DNA from: Balanoglossus misakiensis
Taxonomy: Eukaryota > Hemichordata
Reading direction: 5' to 3'
Length of the DNA stretch: 64,000 bases
Assembly (NCBI GenBank): GCA_040954595.2
Contig: CM082589.2
Location: forward strand, 10,168,001-10,232,000
Shown here: positions 1 through 11,374 of the stretch, in pieces
How positions within the stretch are numbered: position 1 is the first letter of the stretch
How the letters are laid out: every line of letters starts with the position of its first letter
The notes under the pieces: model-generated
Told to the model about the DNA's origin: nothing
Seen by the model: the letters and a program-made list of their open reading frames with translations, nothing else
Database searches by the model: none
Position numbers and translations under genes: made by a program

Positions 1-3000
1 AATGCGCATAGGTCTATTACGTGTTCTGCGCCTCACAACAGAATTCGGTAAATAAACGAGGCTGTTTGGAAGCAACCATGGAAATTTTAGAACTATCCGT
101 CGATCTACAGAGTCTAGTGGAAAAATGTCTTATGCGCATAGGCCTATCATGTGTTCTGCGCCTCACAACAGAAATCGGTAAATAAACGAGGCAGTTTGGA
201 AGCAACCATGGAAATTTTACAGCTATCCGTCGATCTACAGAGTCTAGTGGAAAACGTTCTTATGCGCATAGGCCTATATATGTGTTCTGCGCATCACAAC
301 AGAATTTTGTAAACAAACGAGGCTGTGTTTGGAAGCAACCATGGAAATTTTAGAACTATCTCTCGATCTACAGAGTCTATAGTGGAAAACTTTCTTATGC
401 ACATATGCCTATCTATGTGTTCTGCGCCTCAAAACAGAATTCCGTAAATAAACGAGGCTGTTTGGAAGCAAACATGGAAATTTTAGAACTATCTCTCGAT
501 CTACAGAGTATAGTGGGAAACGTTCATATGCGCATAGGCCTATATATGTGTTCTGCGCATCACAACAGAATTTTGTAAACAAACGAGGCTTTGTTTGGAA
601 GCAACCATGGACATTTTAGAACTATCCGTCGATCTACAGAGTCTAGTGGAAAAATTTCTTATGCGCATGGGCCTATCATGTGTTCTGCGCCTCACAACAG
701 AAATCGGTAAATAAACGAGGCTGTTTGGAAGCAACCATGGAAATTTTAGAACTATCCGTCGATCTAAAAGGTCTAGTGGAAAACGTTCTTATGCGCATAG
801 GCCTATCTATGTGTTCTGCGCATCACAACAGAATTTTGTAAACAAACGAGGCTGTGTTTTGAGGCAACCATGTATATTTTAGAACTATCTCTCGATCTAC
901 AGAGTCTAGTGGAAAACTTTCTTATGCGCATAGTCCTAGCTATGTGTTCTGCGCATTACAACAGAATTTTGTAAACAAACGAGGTTGTGTTTGGAATCAA
1001 CCATGGAAATTTTAGAACTATCCGTCGATCTACAGTGAAAAAGTTTCTTATGCGCATAGGCCTATCATGTGTTCTGCGCATCACTGCAGAATTTTGTAAA
1101 CAAACGAGGCTGTGTTTGGAAGCAACCATGGAAATTTTAGAACTATCCGTCGATCTATAGAGTCTAGTGGAAAACGTTCTTATGCGCATAGGCCTATCTA
1201 TGTGTTCTGCGCATTACAACAGAATTTGGAAATAAACGAGGCTGTGTTTGGAAGCAACCATGGAAATTTTAGAACTATCCGTCGATCTGCAGAGTCTAGT
1301 AAAAAACTTTCTTATGCGCATAGGCCTATCACGTGTTCTGCGCCTCACAACAGAATTCGGTAAATAAACGAGGCTGTTTGGAAGCAACCATGGAAATTTT
1401 ACAACTATCCGTCGATCTACAGAGTCTAGTGGAAAAGTTTCTTATGCACATAGGCCTATCTATGTGATCTGCGCATCACAGCAGAATTCGGTAAATAAAC
1501 AAGGCTGTTTGAAATCAACCATGGACATTTTAGAACTATCCGTCGATCTACAGAGTCTAGTGGAAAACTTTCTTATGCGCATAGGCCTAGCTATGTGTTC
1601 TGCGCATCACAAAAGAATTTTGTAAACAAACGAGGCTGTGTTTGGAAGCAACCATGGAAATTTTAGAACTATCTCTCGATCTACAGAGTCTATGGAAATT
1701 TTAGAACTATCCGTCGATCTACAGTGAAAAAGTTTCTTATGCGCATAGGCCTATCATGTGTTCTGCGCATCACTGCAGACTTTTGTAAACAAACGAGACT
1801 GTGTTTGGAAGCAACCTTGGAAATTTTAGAACTATCTCTCGATCTACAGAGTCTAGTGGAAAACTTTCTAATGCGCATAGGCCTATCACGTGTTCTGCGC
1901 CTCACAACATAATTCGGTAAATAAACGAGGCTGTTTGGAAGCAAGTATGGATATTTTAGAACTATCCGTCGATCTACAGAGTCTAGTGGAAAAATTCTTA
2001 TGCGCATAGGCCTATCATGTGTTCTGCGCATCACAACAGAATTCATTAAATAAACGAGGCTGTTTGGAAGCAACCATGGACATTTTAGAACTATCCGTCG
2101 ATCTACAGAGTCTAGTGGAAAAATTTCTTATGCGCATAGGCCTATCATGTGTTCTGCGCCTCACAACAGAAATCGGTAAATTAACGAGGCTGTTTGGAAG
2201 CAACCATGGCAATTTTAGAACTATCCGTCGATCTACAGAGTCTAGTGGAAAACTTTCTTATGCGCATAGGCCTATCACGTGTTCTGCGCCTAACAACAGA
2301 ATTCGGTAAATAAACGAGGCTGTTTGGAAGCAACTATGGAAATTTTAGAACTACCCGTCGATCTACAGAGTCTAGTGGAAAAATTTCTTATGCGCATAGT
2401 CCTATCATGTGTTCTGCGCCTTACAACAGAATTCGGTAAATAAACGAGGCTGTTTGGAAGCAACCATTGAAATTTTACAACTATCCGTCGATCTACAGAG
2501 TATAGTGGAAAACTTTCTTATGCGTATAGGCCTATCATGTGTTCAGCGCCTCACAACAGAAATCGGTAAATAAACGAGGCTGTTTAGAAGCACCCATGTA
2601 AATTTTAGAACTATCCATCGATCTACAGAGTCTAGTGGAAAACGTTCTTTTGCGCATAGGCCTATCTATGTGTTCTGCGCATCACAAAATAATTTTGTAA
2701 ACAAACGAGGCTGTTTGGAAGCAACCACGGAAATTTTTGAACTATCTCTCGATCTACACAGTCTAGTGGAAAAATTTCTTATGAGCATGGGCCTATCATG
2801 TGTTCTGCGCCTCACAACAGAAATCGGTAAATAAACGAGGCTGTTTGGAAGCAACCATGGAAATTTTAGAACTATCCGTCGATCTTCAGCGTCTAGTGGA
2901 AAACTTTCTTATGCGCATAGGCCTATCTATGTGTTCAGCGCCTCACAACAGAAATCGGTAAATAAACGAGGCTGTTTGGAAACAACCATGGAAATTTTAG

Positions 3001-3340
3001 AACTATCCGTCGATCTAAAAGGTCTAGTGGAAAACGTTCTTATGCGCATAGGCCTATCTATGTGTTCTGCGCATCACAACAGATTTTTGTAAACAAACGA
3101 GGCTGTGTTTTGAGGCAACCATGGATATTTTAGAACTATCTCTCGATCTACAGAGTCTAGTGGAAAACTTTCTTATGCACATAGGCCTATCTATGTGTTA
3201 TGTGCCTCACAACAGAATTCGGTAAACAAACGAGGTTGTTTGGAAGCAACCATGGGCATTTTGGAACTATCCGTCGATCCACAGAGTCTAGTGGAAAACG
3301 TTCTTATGCGCATAGGCCTATCTATGTGTTCTGCGCATTT
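1..3340. repeat. Satellite array, ~131-bp monomer
   Basis: About 25 head-to-tail copies of a monomer of roughly 130-135 bp. Landmarks that recur in every unit are TATGCGCATAGGCCTAT, TGTTCTGCGC, AACGAGGCTGT and GAACTATCCGTCGATCTAC. Two subtypes alternate irregularly, one with AATTCGGTAAATAAACGAGG and one with TTTTGTAAACAAACGAGG plus a longer GTGTTTGG. The array runs off the left edge and ends sharply near 3340. A truncated monomer of about 45 bp joins at about 1684-1695. Every open frame here is a by-product of the repeat: the monomer length is not a multiple of three, so frames rotate. Confidence 0.95.
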
Positions 3341-4960
3341 TACTTTTGCCACTCCACTCAAAGTAAGCATCGGTGTGGTGGTGTGGCAAGTAGTCTGCCC
3401 TTGTACACTAGACAAACCAGGCAATAAATGAAATGTAGCGAAGAATGGAGGGGTGGGTGTGGGATGGGGTGTCCCCCTCCCATATTAGAAAATCTTGTAA
3501 AATTAAGGGCGCGAAACTGCAATTTTGTGGACTCAAAGCAAAAGTTTTGCGGTAAAAGTATGTGACCCCCTAAACGTTTAAAAAAAAAAGATTACCCCCA
3601 CTTTCGGACTTCAAAATTTAAGTGACCCCCCCCCCCTGGATTTTGCCGCCCCACCCGGCCGTAAAAACTGAATGGTCCCTTACCCATATACGCGACTTCC
3701 ATTAATAAATTTGAAGAATAAGAGATCCTCTCCGTAAATAGGCCTTATTGGGGGTCAAAACTACCGAAAGAAGACCCTGCCCCAACTCCCCTTTAAACCA
3801 ACTAATTCACACCGGGTTAGTTTTGTTTCTTTCATATTTGAATGAGAATTAAAATGCCGCAGGAAATTCTGCTGGCGTCCTTAGGATACGAGATCGGGAA
3901 CTTTCAAAAGTTCCGCAGAATATACCCCAAGAGGGCGCTGTTGCTGACCTTCGACCCGTTTCCTTTGACCAGTTCTGTGTCTTCGTTGTAAACACATGTG
4001 TGACACGCAGGCTAGAGAATCTGCCAGTTTTTTCTGTCGTCAACTCCAATGTCGCCTTTTCTATGGACGTTAGTTGGCCAGTGTTTGTTACACATCCAGG
4101 ACGGTGTCATATTTCTCTGAAAGAATAGCGGAAAACATGCAAAGCCAAGGAGCGAGCAAGTACCAGCTGTTTTCTGCAAGTCATGGGTTCAGGCCCCCCA
4201 CACTGTCCACCATCATTATTCCTATATACAGATTTGGCGGAGTGAGTATTGAAACATTACAGTATTTAGTGTGTTTTAAGATATCACTGATAGTTTTCAC
4301 GACTTAATGTGTGGGTAGAATCACATTCATCGCGATAACGTTACTGTAGTCCCCTGATTCAGTCCGTAAACAAGGTAAGCTTGAGACATGGACGATCGAC
4401 AATCAGTTTCCGCTGTTGATTTCGCCCTATCGCAACTTAGTAACTGGGGCCGAGTGATGCTCCATTATTTAAAGTTCATGACTATTGACACCAATTGCAA
4501 AATATCAATGTTAAGGCGTGCTTTCAGAGAATATTCAACCAGAAAACCGACAACAATTGATGACCTCATGTGACCTTTACTGGTTGAATCAGGCGACCAC
4601 TGCAGTGTGATTCCAACGTTTGTGGGAAGACCACAGGGAGCTCTTCCTCCTGCTTTGCAGTGTGTGTGTGTGTTTGTTTAATATAAAAATGTGTGACAAA
4701 AATATGTATGTTTACAAATATTGTCAAGATTGTTTGTTTGTTGAGAGGTTAAGGGGAGTAACCCTTTCTGTTCAATATACCCACAAAGGTGAACAAATTT
4801 GTAAACAAACATATTTTTCACAGAGTAGTTTTATTATATCCGCATTGCATCCAGCATGATCGCAGAAAACATCACCAATAAACCAAAATTGGAGTTGATG
4901 GCTTGGCTTTATTTGGGACTATCATTGTTTGGTTATAGTCCATGGGCCAGAGACCGACAT
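3341..4960. other. Non-coding stretch with mononucleotide tracts
   Basis: No recognisable gene. 3440-3660 is rich in runs of C (CCCCC clusters up to about 13 C near 3628) separated by A/T-rich text, and resembles the decayed repeat at 5480-5640. 4074-4860 contains a few short open frames without family resemblance, plausible splice structure or clear codon bias. Confidence 0.5.
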
Positions 4961-5192
4961 GTAGTCATGCAGAATTAATTTTATGTGTTCTAAATAATTA
5001 TTTTAGCTTATCTTTGTTGGAAATAATTTTGCCAACATCTCGAATTATTTTTACGTGTAGACTCGAATTAATTTCAGGTGTAGTGTCGAATTAATATCAC
5101 GTGTTTTGTCGAATTAATTTCACGTGTTGTGTCGAATTAATTTTACATTGTGTCAAATTAATATTGCCCCCACAATCCTTTGCGCTTAAATC

Positions 5193-5203
5193 AAGATGGC
5201 GGC
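5193..5203 (+). promoter_or_regulatory. YY1-like motif in left arm of foldback element
   Basis: AAGATGGCGGC is a perfect match to the known YY1 consensus (AANATGGCGGC). It sits in the G/C-rich module of the foldback arm and is mirrored in the other arm. Function is inferred from the motif only. Confidence 0.4.
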
Positions 5204-6265
5204 GGCTGAGCATGTCTTTCTCGCCGCATAAAGTTCGAAAAAGGGGCCGTTGTACAAGTTGTGAGACGTTTTGGGGGGAATTCAATGTTTTTAATTATTT
5301 TTTGTAGTCATGCAGAATTAATTTTATGTGTTCTAAATAATTATTTTAGCTTATCTTTGTTAGAAATAATTTTGCCAACATATCGAATTCTTTTTACGTG
5401 TAGACTTGAATTAATTACAGGTGTAGTGTCGAATTAATATCATCTTTTACAAGATAGATAGGTGATGTGTTTTGCTCTGTGAAAGAAAATGGAGGGGGAG
5501 GGTGTTTAAAATTTTGGCAGTTCGGAAGGGGGATTTGTAAATATTTCGGGTTGTGTCGGGGGGAGGGGGGGGGGCATGTGAAAATTAGCGGTAAAATTTT
5601 TTAATTCTCTCGCCCACCCCCCCCCCCCCCACCCTCCAATGGTGTTTGTGAATGCAGCCTACAGAGGAGGTGGAGACTTCGGGGTCTGCCCCTTTACTAT
5701 CTATGCCCCACACCCTATCTTATCAGTTGTAAATCTAGAATGCAAGCTATCATTAAATATGGTTATGTAGAGAGAGACTTTGTCTTTTTAATTTAAATTT
5801 ATTTAAACAAAACTTGAGTTTACAAGGAAATTTTAAGGAATATTTTATTCGCCGTTTCCTGGGATCTGGGCCCTACAGCTATTTCTTAGTTCTGAAAATA
5901 ACAAATTAACACAATTTTTGTATGTTCAGATGTCAAAATTTATTCAATCAAGGCGAATTGGCAACGCGGGGCAACAGCTTGCTCTGTGTACAGGTCTGTG
6001 TGTTCCCGCCATGACACGGCCTCCACGCCAAGAACACTGTACGCAGAGCTGGGCTATACCATAGCAAGGCTGGCGATTACACCAACTGGTAGTGGTTTTG
6101 AGTGGTTTGACTAGAAAATTCTGTCTGTAGACCAAAACTCGTGGACCGATCGCCGTTTTCGAGCACACTGCATTTATATTGGACAGCAAATCGCCCCAAA
6201 ACGTTTCACAACTTGTACAACGGCCCCTTTTTTAACTTTATGCGGCGAGAAAGACATGCTCAGCC

Positions 6266-6276
6266 GCCGCCATCTT
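6266..6276 (-). promoter_or_regulatory. YY1-like motif in right arm of foldback element
   Basis: Reverse complement of the same AAGATGGCGGC motif, so the two arms carry divergent copies. Retention of an intact motif in both arms could mean recent origin or selection; the sequence cannot tell which. Confidence 0.4.
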
Positions 6277-6539
6277 GATTTACGCGCAAAGGATTGTAAG
6301 GGCAATATTATTTGACAACGTGAAATTAATTCGACACAACACGTGAAATTAATTCGAGTCTACACATAAAAATAATTCGAGATGTTGGCAGAATTATTTC
6401 TAACAAAGATAAGCTAAAATAATTATTTAGAACACATAAAATTAATTCTGCATGACTACAAAAAAATAATTAAAGCACATAAAAAATAATTCTATATACT
6501 GGTAAAATTAATTCTAACATGTTTTATTAATAAACTACA

Positions 6540-7675
6540 ATTTTGACCAGAACGGGCCCTCATAGATACCGGTAGTACATGTAACTTTGGGTGTTTTTCT
6601 CAATGTTTATAATGTGTTTTGATTGCCTGTTCTACTTGTTTCTGAACATAGTTAAAGCTTCATTAGCTGTAACTTTTCACTTTGTTTTCAGTATTTTTGT
6701 TTTAAGTATTTACTGCAGTGTCTTCTTCAGATCCCTGAATCATGATGAAATATAGGTGTGTCTGTTCAGTATTGTTATTGTGAATTTGAATTCAAGTCTG
6801 GACTAGAATTCATTTCAATAGCCGTTACACACATACAGGTTATGCTGACAAGTGGAGTTCTGTGTAGAGCATGTGTAACAGTTAATGTCCCTTTAAATAT
6901 CACATACATACATCTGTCTAGTTTTGTACATGCAACTCACACGTATGTTATATTTATTGATTGACTGTCAAATATCATCCTGTTGTTTGATTAAATGTAA
7001 ATGTTGTATGTTGTAGAATAGAAAGCACAATTCTTCTAGTTCCATAGATATCAGTGCTCATTTTAAAGCTGAAAGTGACATTTTCAACACTAAATGCAAG
7101 GAAATGTAACTAAATATTTTAATTTTGCAGTCAAAATGCAACACAGTCAGCTCCGAACTGCATTTAAAATCCAAACACATGGTGTTATATTCTTGGTAAT
7201 AAGCAAAGATCTGTATCCTATCCACAAAGTATATATCATACACACAGTATTATCTTAATAACTATAATACAGCTATGAAATTGCTAGAAACATTGTAATA
7301 TTTGGATGAATTTAAAGAAAAATAATTATATTTATATTAACAGTATGTAAAAGTTACGAAGATTTAGCGTTGAATGATGTTGTGATGTCTGTAAGAGCTG
7401 TTCCAATACAAGGTGAACGAATTTCAAAACCTTTTGTTCAATCAACCTTTCTACTGACCTGTGATTCCAAAAGTTATTGAAATATCATTACACATTTACC
7501 TGTATATAGTGCAGACTATAAATAGAGCACACTCTGGAAAGGAGTTATGTAATTAATATCTCTATCATGTGAGTGACATCATTTTAAGGGCCACTGACCA
7601 CCCCACCTGTGACAATTTGCTAGGGGGTGCGAACATCTCAACAGGAGGTGAATCCCTCCATGCCATGTCTGGGTA
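6540..7675. other. A/T-rich non-coding stretch
   Basis: I see no gene, RNA or mobile-element signature here. Open frames are short, without splice borders or domain-like composition. Confidence 0.5.
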
Positions 7676-7710
<35 letters not shown>

Positions 7711-7766
7711 CTTTCATTCATTCATTCAGTGAGTCAGTCAGTTAGTCAGTCAGTCAGTCCGTCAGT
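7676..7766. repeat. Compound tetranucleotide microsatellite
   Basis: Consecutive runs of TTGA/TGAT, then TTCA, then GTCA units with a few point changes. It appears to be one tract that drifted through three related motifs. Confidence 0.9.
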
Positions 7767-8111
7767 CAGTCATATTAATTAATTCATTAAGGCATATAAA
7801 CGATATAGCTAGCCTATTGTGATAGGAATGGGCTAACACCCTTGTCATATAAACTTTGGCGAAGCGATCCCAAGCTCAGCTAAGGTAGATGGGAGGGACC
7901 TGAATCACATGTGCCCATCATAATGAAAGCTGCCAACCCTCTTAGAATGATACTACGGCCTATACGTTGATCACCTGATCGCATCGCCCTGTCACACTTG
8001 GCTATGGGCTACTGTTCATGTATGATAAAGGGGTTATTACACTAAGTTTGGTCGATAACGTGACGCATCCTCGTGATGTCCATAATATGGACATCCCTTA
8101 CGAAAAAAGGG

Positions 8112-8360
8112 CCTGCTGCAAACTCCTCCCGCAAATCTGCAGCAGGATTCTGCGAACTCACTGCAAACTGCTGCTGCAAAGTGGCAAACAGTCCTGATTT
8201 TACCATGCAAATTAGGGGACTTGCAAATTTGTTGCAAACTTCCAGCAACAAGATTTTGAATACTGCAGTGAGTTCACAGGAATTTGAATACTGCAGTGAG
8301 TTCACAGCAATCAAGATTGCCACCTTGAAAATTTGAACATTGCAGTGAGTTTGCAGCAAG
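8112..8360. repeat. Short tandem repeats of a CTGCAGTGAGTTCACAGCAA-type unit
   Basis: The phrase TGAATACTGCAGTGAGTTCA occurs twice in a row and a third, diverged version (ACATTGCAGTGAGTTTGCAG) follows. Related GCAAACTNCTGC phrases precede it. This is the left subterminal part of the Harbinger-like element; such subterminal repeats often serve as transposase contact sites, which is only an inference here. Confidence 0.6.
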
Positions 8361-8499
8361 ACAATTAACTAGGGGTACCATTGAACCACCCACCCCCACC
8401 CCCCATAAAACCTCAGAGACAAGCAAACTATAATTAACAGTTTTTATTTTAAAAAAAATCTATTTTAATCACAGGGTTAAGAAATCTAAAAAATCAACA

Positions 8500-8740
8500 T
8501 GGTAAAACTACACACTACAAAAATTGGTTTTCAAAAAATAAAAAAGCTACACTACAAATATAAACACCACAACTTGCTCCTCTGCAAAAAATGTTTTTCC
8601 AATATAAAAAACTACACTACAAACAACTTGCTACTCTAATTTTTTTTCAATATAAAAAAAACTACACTACAAACTTGCTACTCTACAATTTTTTTCCAAT
8701 ATAAAAAACTACACTACAAACTTCCTACTCTACTACACTC
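8500..8740. repeat. Tandem repeat, ~50-bp unit
   Basis: About four imperfect copies of a unit containing ATATAAAAAACTACACTACA and CTTGCTACTCTAC. It lies just downstream of the last minus-strand exon inside the Harbinger-like element. Confidence 0.75.
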
Positions 8741-8745
8741 TGTTT

Positions 8746-8839
8746 TTATTTAAGACAGCCCGTTTGCATGTGGCGCATTTCGCGTTGAATGCATGGATCA
8801 GCTCTTTTGTTGACATCTTCAGTTTGTTGACACCAAATA
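8746..8839 (-). CDS. Terminal exon of the BEN-like minus-strand gene
   Basis: On the minus strand a pyrimidine-rich acceptor (CTTCTCTTTTTCAG) opens this segment. Joined in phase to the BEN-like exon at 9238-9473 it reads about 30 residues (starting F-I-W-C-Q-Q-T) and ends in TAA at 8746-8748, with an AATAAA signal overlapping the stop. Another frame is also open to a TAG slightly further on and gives a Lys/Cys-rich tail (CATCKRAVLNKNR), but it would need a different phase from the upstream exon. No family is recognised for the tail. Confidence 0.4.
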
Positions 8840-9237
8840 CTGAAAAAGAGAAGAATAAACACATATCAGTTACACCATGCAGTAATAAGGAGAAGATTGC
8901 CAAGCATAATTGTTACATATGCAGTTGCCCAATACGAGTAATTTCCACCAACCGGAAGTCACACAATTCAACTAAAATTCAGGAAAAAAACTTAATATCA
9001 TTCAGGTACAAAAACTGTTGACCTAACTGATAAATTTCATCGAGTGTATTTGTAGTAGATGGTCAGAACAAATAAAATGAAATGTATAAGGATGAGATGC
9101 ACCTTTATAATGATATTTATTTTGAATCCAGTGAATATGGGATAGCCAATCAAAGAATTTCACTCCAGGGACATGCAAAAAATGTCATTATCATAGAATA
9201 CAATCATTTCGACATTTTAAAGAAACCTTTTACTTAC

Positions 9238-9473
9238 AAGTCAGTGCCGTTACAACATGCTGGTAGGGTGTTCCAATAAATGCGCTGGTATTCTTCCCGC
9301 TCAGTTGTTCGGGTTTTAAACAACCCATCCATCAGCTTTTTTATGACGTAAGATGGCGGCTTGTTCTTGCATCTACCTAAAGTTATGCTCAACCAGGCAG
9401 ATGGAATCGCTACGTTGGAGTTGGAAAGCCGTTCATATTGCAGTGGCAGAGGCTCGCCCTCGTCTAGAATCAC
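9238..9473 (-). CDS. Exon encoding a BEN-like domain
   Basis: The exon is bounded on the minus strand by CAATCAG and by a consensus donor GTAAGT, and is open for 78 codons. The product has a V-A-I-P-S-A-W-L core, then NKPPSYVIKKLMDGLF and a charged segment TRTTEREEY. This order (beta strand, Lys-Pro, helix with LLxxLF-like spacing, basic/acidic turn) resembles BEN domains, DNA- or protein-binding modules found in chromatin proteins and in some animal DNA transposons. It sits inside the 8029-10414 element. The upstream exon at 9809-9918 does not join in phase, so an exon between them is missing from my model, or the gene is broken. The BEN call is by eye and moderate. Confidence 0.45.
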
Positions 9474-9808
9474 CTGATTGAAATTAAAAAGAGTACCAAT
9501 AATTATTACATTGGTGTGAAAGTCATTTAGTACTCACAAAATTCAATCCCCACTTACTTACAAAGAGAAGGCTAAATGATTGCATTCAGAATAAACATGA
9601 CCTATGTCAACAAATTCATTGAGAAAAAAAAATGTTTCCCTGTTAAAAGCAACAAATTTACATAATTAAACTGTGTATTAAAATGCAAGCATGGGATAAC
9701 ATGAGGTACTAAAGAGAAGGGGTGTATTATGCATGTATATACTGACGTGGACTGGGGGGATGCAGAAGTGTGAGCGATGGCGTGCTTACATGAAGAACTG
9801 ACACTTAC

Positions 9809-9918
9809 ATAGTTTGCCCTGGGAATGATTTACCCTCGTTTGGGCGTGTAATGACTATCCTCAGAGAAGCCTTTTGATGCACAGGTGTGTACACAGCACT
9901 GGCGTGTTTTCTCAGCTT
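9809..9918 (-). CDS. Candidate upstream exon of the BEN-like gene
   Basis: Minus-strand acceptor CTATTATTTTGCAG and donor GTAAGTG bound a segment open for 36 codons (starting KLRKHASAVYTP, ending NEGKSFPGQ). The composition is protein-like and basic, with no recognised domain. Direct joining to the BEN-like exon would create an immediate TGA, so either an extra exon exists between 9474 and 9808 or the copy has decayed. Confidence 0.35.
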
Positions 9919-10464
9919 CTGCAAAATAATAGTAACAAATTGAGTCGCACAAATGCACCCACTATTTCTTGCTATTTCATATTTCATTCAAATGTCTGCA
10001 ACAACATATACTGTGCACATAACAGCCCCCCCCCCCCCATGCACTGTTCCAATTACAAGACCTACCCCAATTCTTACTGGCACCATGGACTTATACCACT
10101 TATACAATGATGCAACAGGCTTATCTTTTTATAGACACCTGACATTAGAAAGACCTTGTATGTATACCACTCTATTCTGACAAAAATGCAAGTTAATCAA
10201 CATCACATATAAAATAATATAATATGAATAGAATAAAACCGATTCACAAAATATCAAATAGCTACTTGTTAGGCATTTGATTTTAAGTTGGATGGTGTTT
10301 GTGTATTGCAGAGGGATGTTTGTGTGCAGTAATCACGCTGTACATACCATGCAAGTTTGGCATACTATCACTCAAATATGACGCGTTATCGACCAAACTT
10401 AGTGTAATAACCCTTAAGTAACACCCTCTTATTTTAAAGAAAACTCATTATTGAAGCCCATTAA

Positions 10465-10549
10465 CCCTTTCACAACCAAGGTTCAGTCTAAACCCATTGT
10501 TATCTATGAAAAGGTTCGACCTGTATAGAAGGAACTGGGGGTGAAAGGG
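10465..10549. mobile_element. 85-bp miniature element, piggyBac-like ends
   Basis: Perfect inverted ends CCCTTTCAC...GTGAAAGGG are flanked by TTAA at 10461-10464 and 10550-10553. A TTAA target duplication and ends starting CCC match the piggyBac pattern. A related left part (TTAACCCTTTCACCACTATG) recurs at 31531 without the right end. Confidence 0.65.
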
Positions 10550-11014
10550 TTAAAGGGACAAAGTCTCAGTTTTGTCCTTTGACTCACTGGCTTTTATTAG
10601 AGGTTCCTACCTTTAAATGTTTCATAAAATGTTTAATCAAATCTGTCTACAATCAGAGTAGACATTGTTTACATACACCTTTTGTTAAATAATTGTACTG
10701 CGTTGTATTTCAGATTTTTGTCAGGAGCAGGTGAGAAATACGGTATGATTTCTGAAGGTCTGAGTACTGCATTGCAGTTATTTGACGATATGAAGACTTT
10801 GCGATTTTCAAGGTAATTATGGTAAAATTGTGAGGTTAAAAACCATTCTCTAATTATGGGCCCCACTTTTTGAGGTGGTTTATCTGTTTATGTAAAGCTC
10901 ACCATGTCAACCAGGAAATGATTCGATACCGACAGTGGAGTACAACTGATGTGCGAAGTACATTGAAACCTGCCAAGTAAGGGCACCTCTGGGATCACAC
11001 AACATGTCCTTTAA

Positions 11015-11369
11015 GGGATACAGGCTCTCTCTCTCGCTCGCTGCCCCTTATTCCATTAATTATATTTGATACAAGACACCATTTATGTTTTTTCTACATG
11101 TGGATATATGGTGAATCAATATTCAACCACACACAAAGTCCATCCTGCTTGTGGACATGAGAGTGAAAAAAATCGCCAAAATGAATAATCAGTCTCTACC
11201 ATTTATTCGTTTTGGGTGAGTTTTTACTCCCATATCATACACGCGGGATGGAAGTTGTGTATGGTTGAATGTTCATTCACTACATATACACATGTACATT
11301 AACATAAACAGTGTCTTGTATCAAACATTATTAATGGAAAAAAGGGCAGCGAGAGAGAGACTTTGTCCC
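11015..11369. mobile_element. 355-bp foldback miniature element
   Basis: Long inverted arms: CTCTCTCTCGCTCGCTGCCC followed by CATTAATTATATTTGATACAAGACACC-like text on the left, mirrored on the right (TTGTATCAAACATTATTAATGG ... GCAGCGAGAGAGAGA). Flanks are TTTAA at 11010-11014 and 11370-11374, compatible with a TTAA target. The end motif GGGACAAAGTCTC also occurs at 10555, beside the 85-bp element, suggesting another fragment of the family. No coding capacity. Confidence 0.75.
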
Positions 11370-11374
11370 TTTAA

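Larger units (their letters stand above)
4961..6475. mobile_element. Foldback (large inverted-repeat) element
   Basis: The block 4961-5278 recurs in reverse complement at about 6193-6463. Module order in the left arm is an A/T-rich block starting GTAGTCATGCAGAATTAATT, then short repeats of about 20-23 bp built on GTCGAATTAATTTCACGTG, then a G/C-rich block containing AAGATGGCGGC and GGGGCCGTTGTACAAGTTGT. The right arm has the same modules mirrored. An extra direct copy of the first module lies at 5307-5450, so the element is composite. The 700-bp centre has a poly-G tract (about 5560-5574) facing a poly-C tract (about 5612-5636) and no recognisable protein. No target duplication could be fixed, so the outer limits are approximate. 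Confidence 0.75.
8029..10414. mobile_element. PIF/Harbinger-like DNA transposon, 2.4 kb
   Basis: Inverted ends of about 30 bp: GGGTTATTACACTAAGTTTG followed by GTCGATAACG on the left, and the reverse complement ending ...GTGTAATAACCC on the right. Flanking TAA triplets at 8026-8028 and 10415-10417 fit the 3-bp TWA target duplication known for PIF/Harbinger. The interior carries exon-like blocks on the minus strand, one with a BEN-like domain, plus two local tandem repeats. No transposase with a DDE core was seen, so it may be a non-autonomous copy carrying an accessory DNA-binding gene. The superfamily rests on ends and target duplication only. Confidence 0.65.

Noticed and set aside
1-3340. 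Numerous open frames on both strands (for example minus-strand frames with VVRRRTHDRPMRIR)
   Set aside because: They are translations of the 131-bp satellite monomer; frames rotate with each unit and none has splice or start context.
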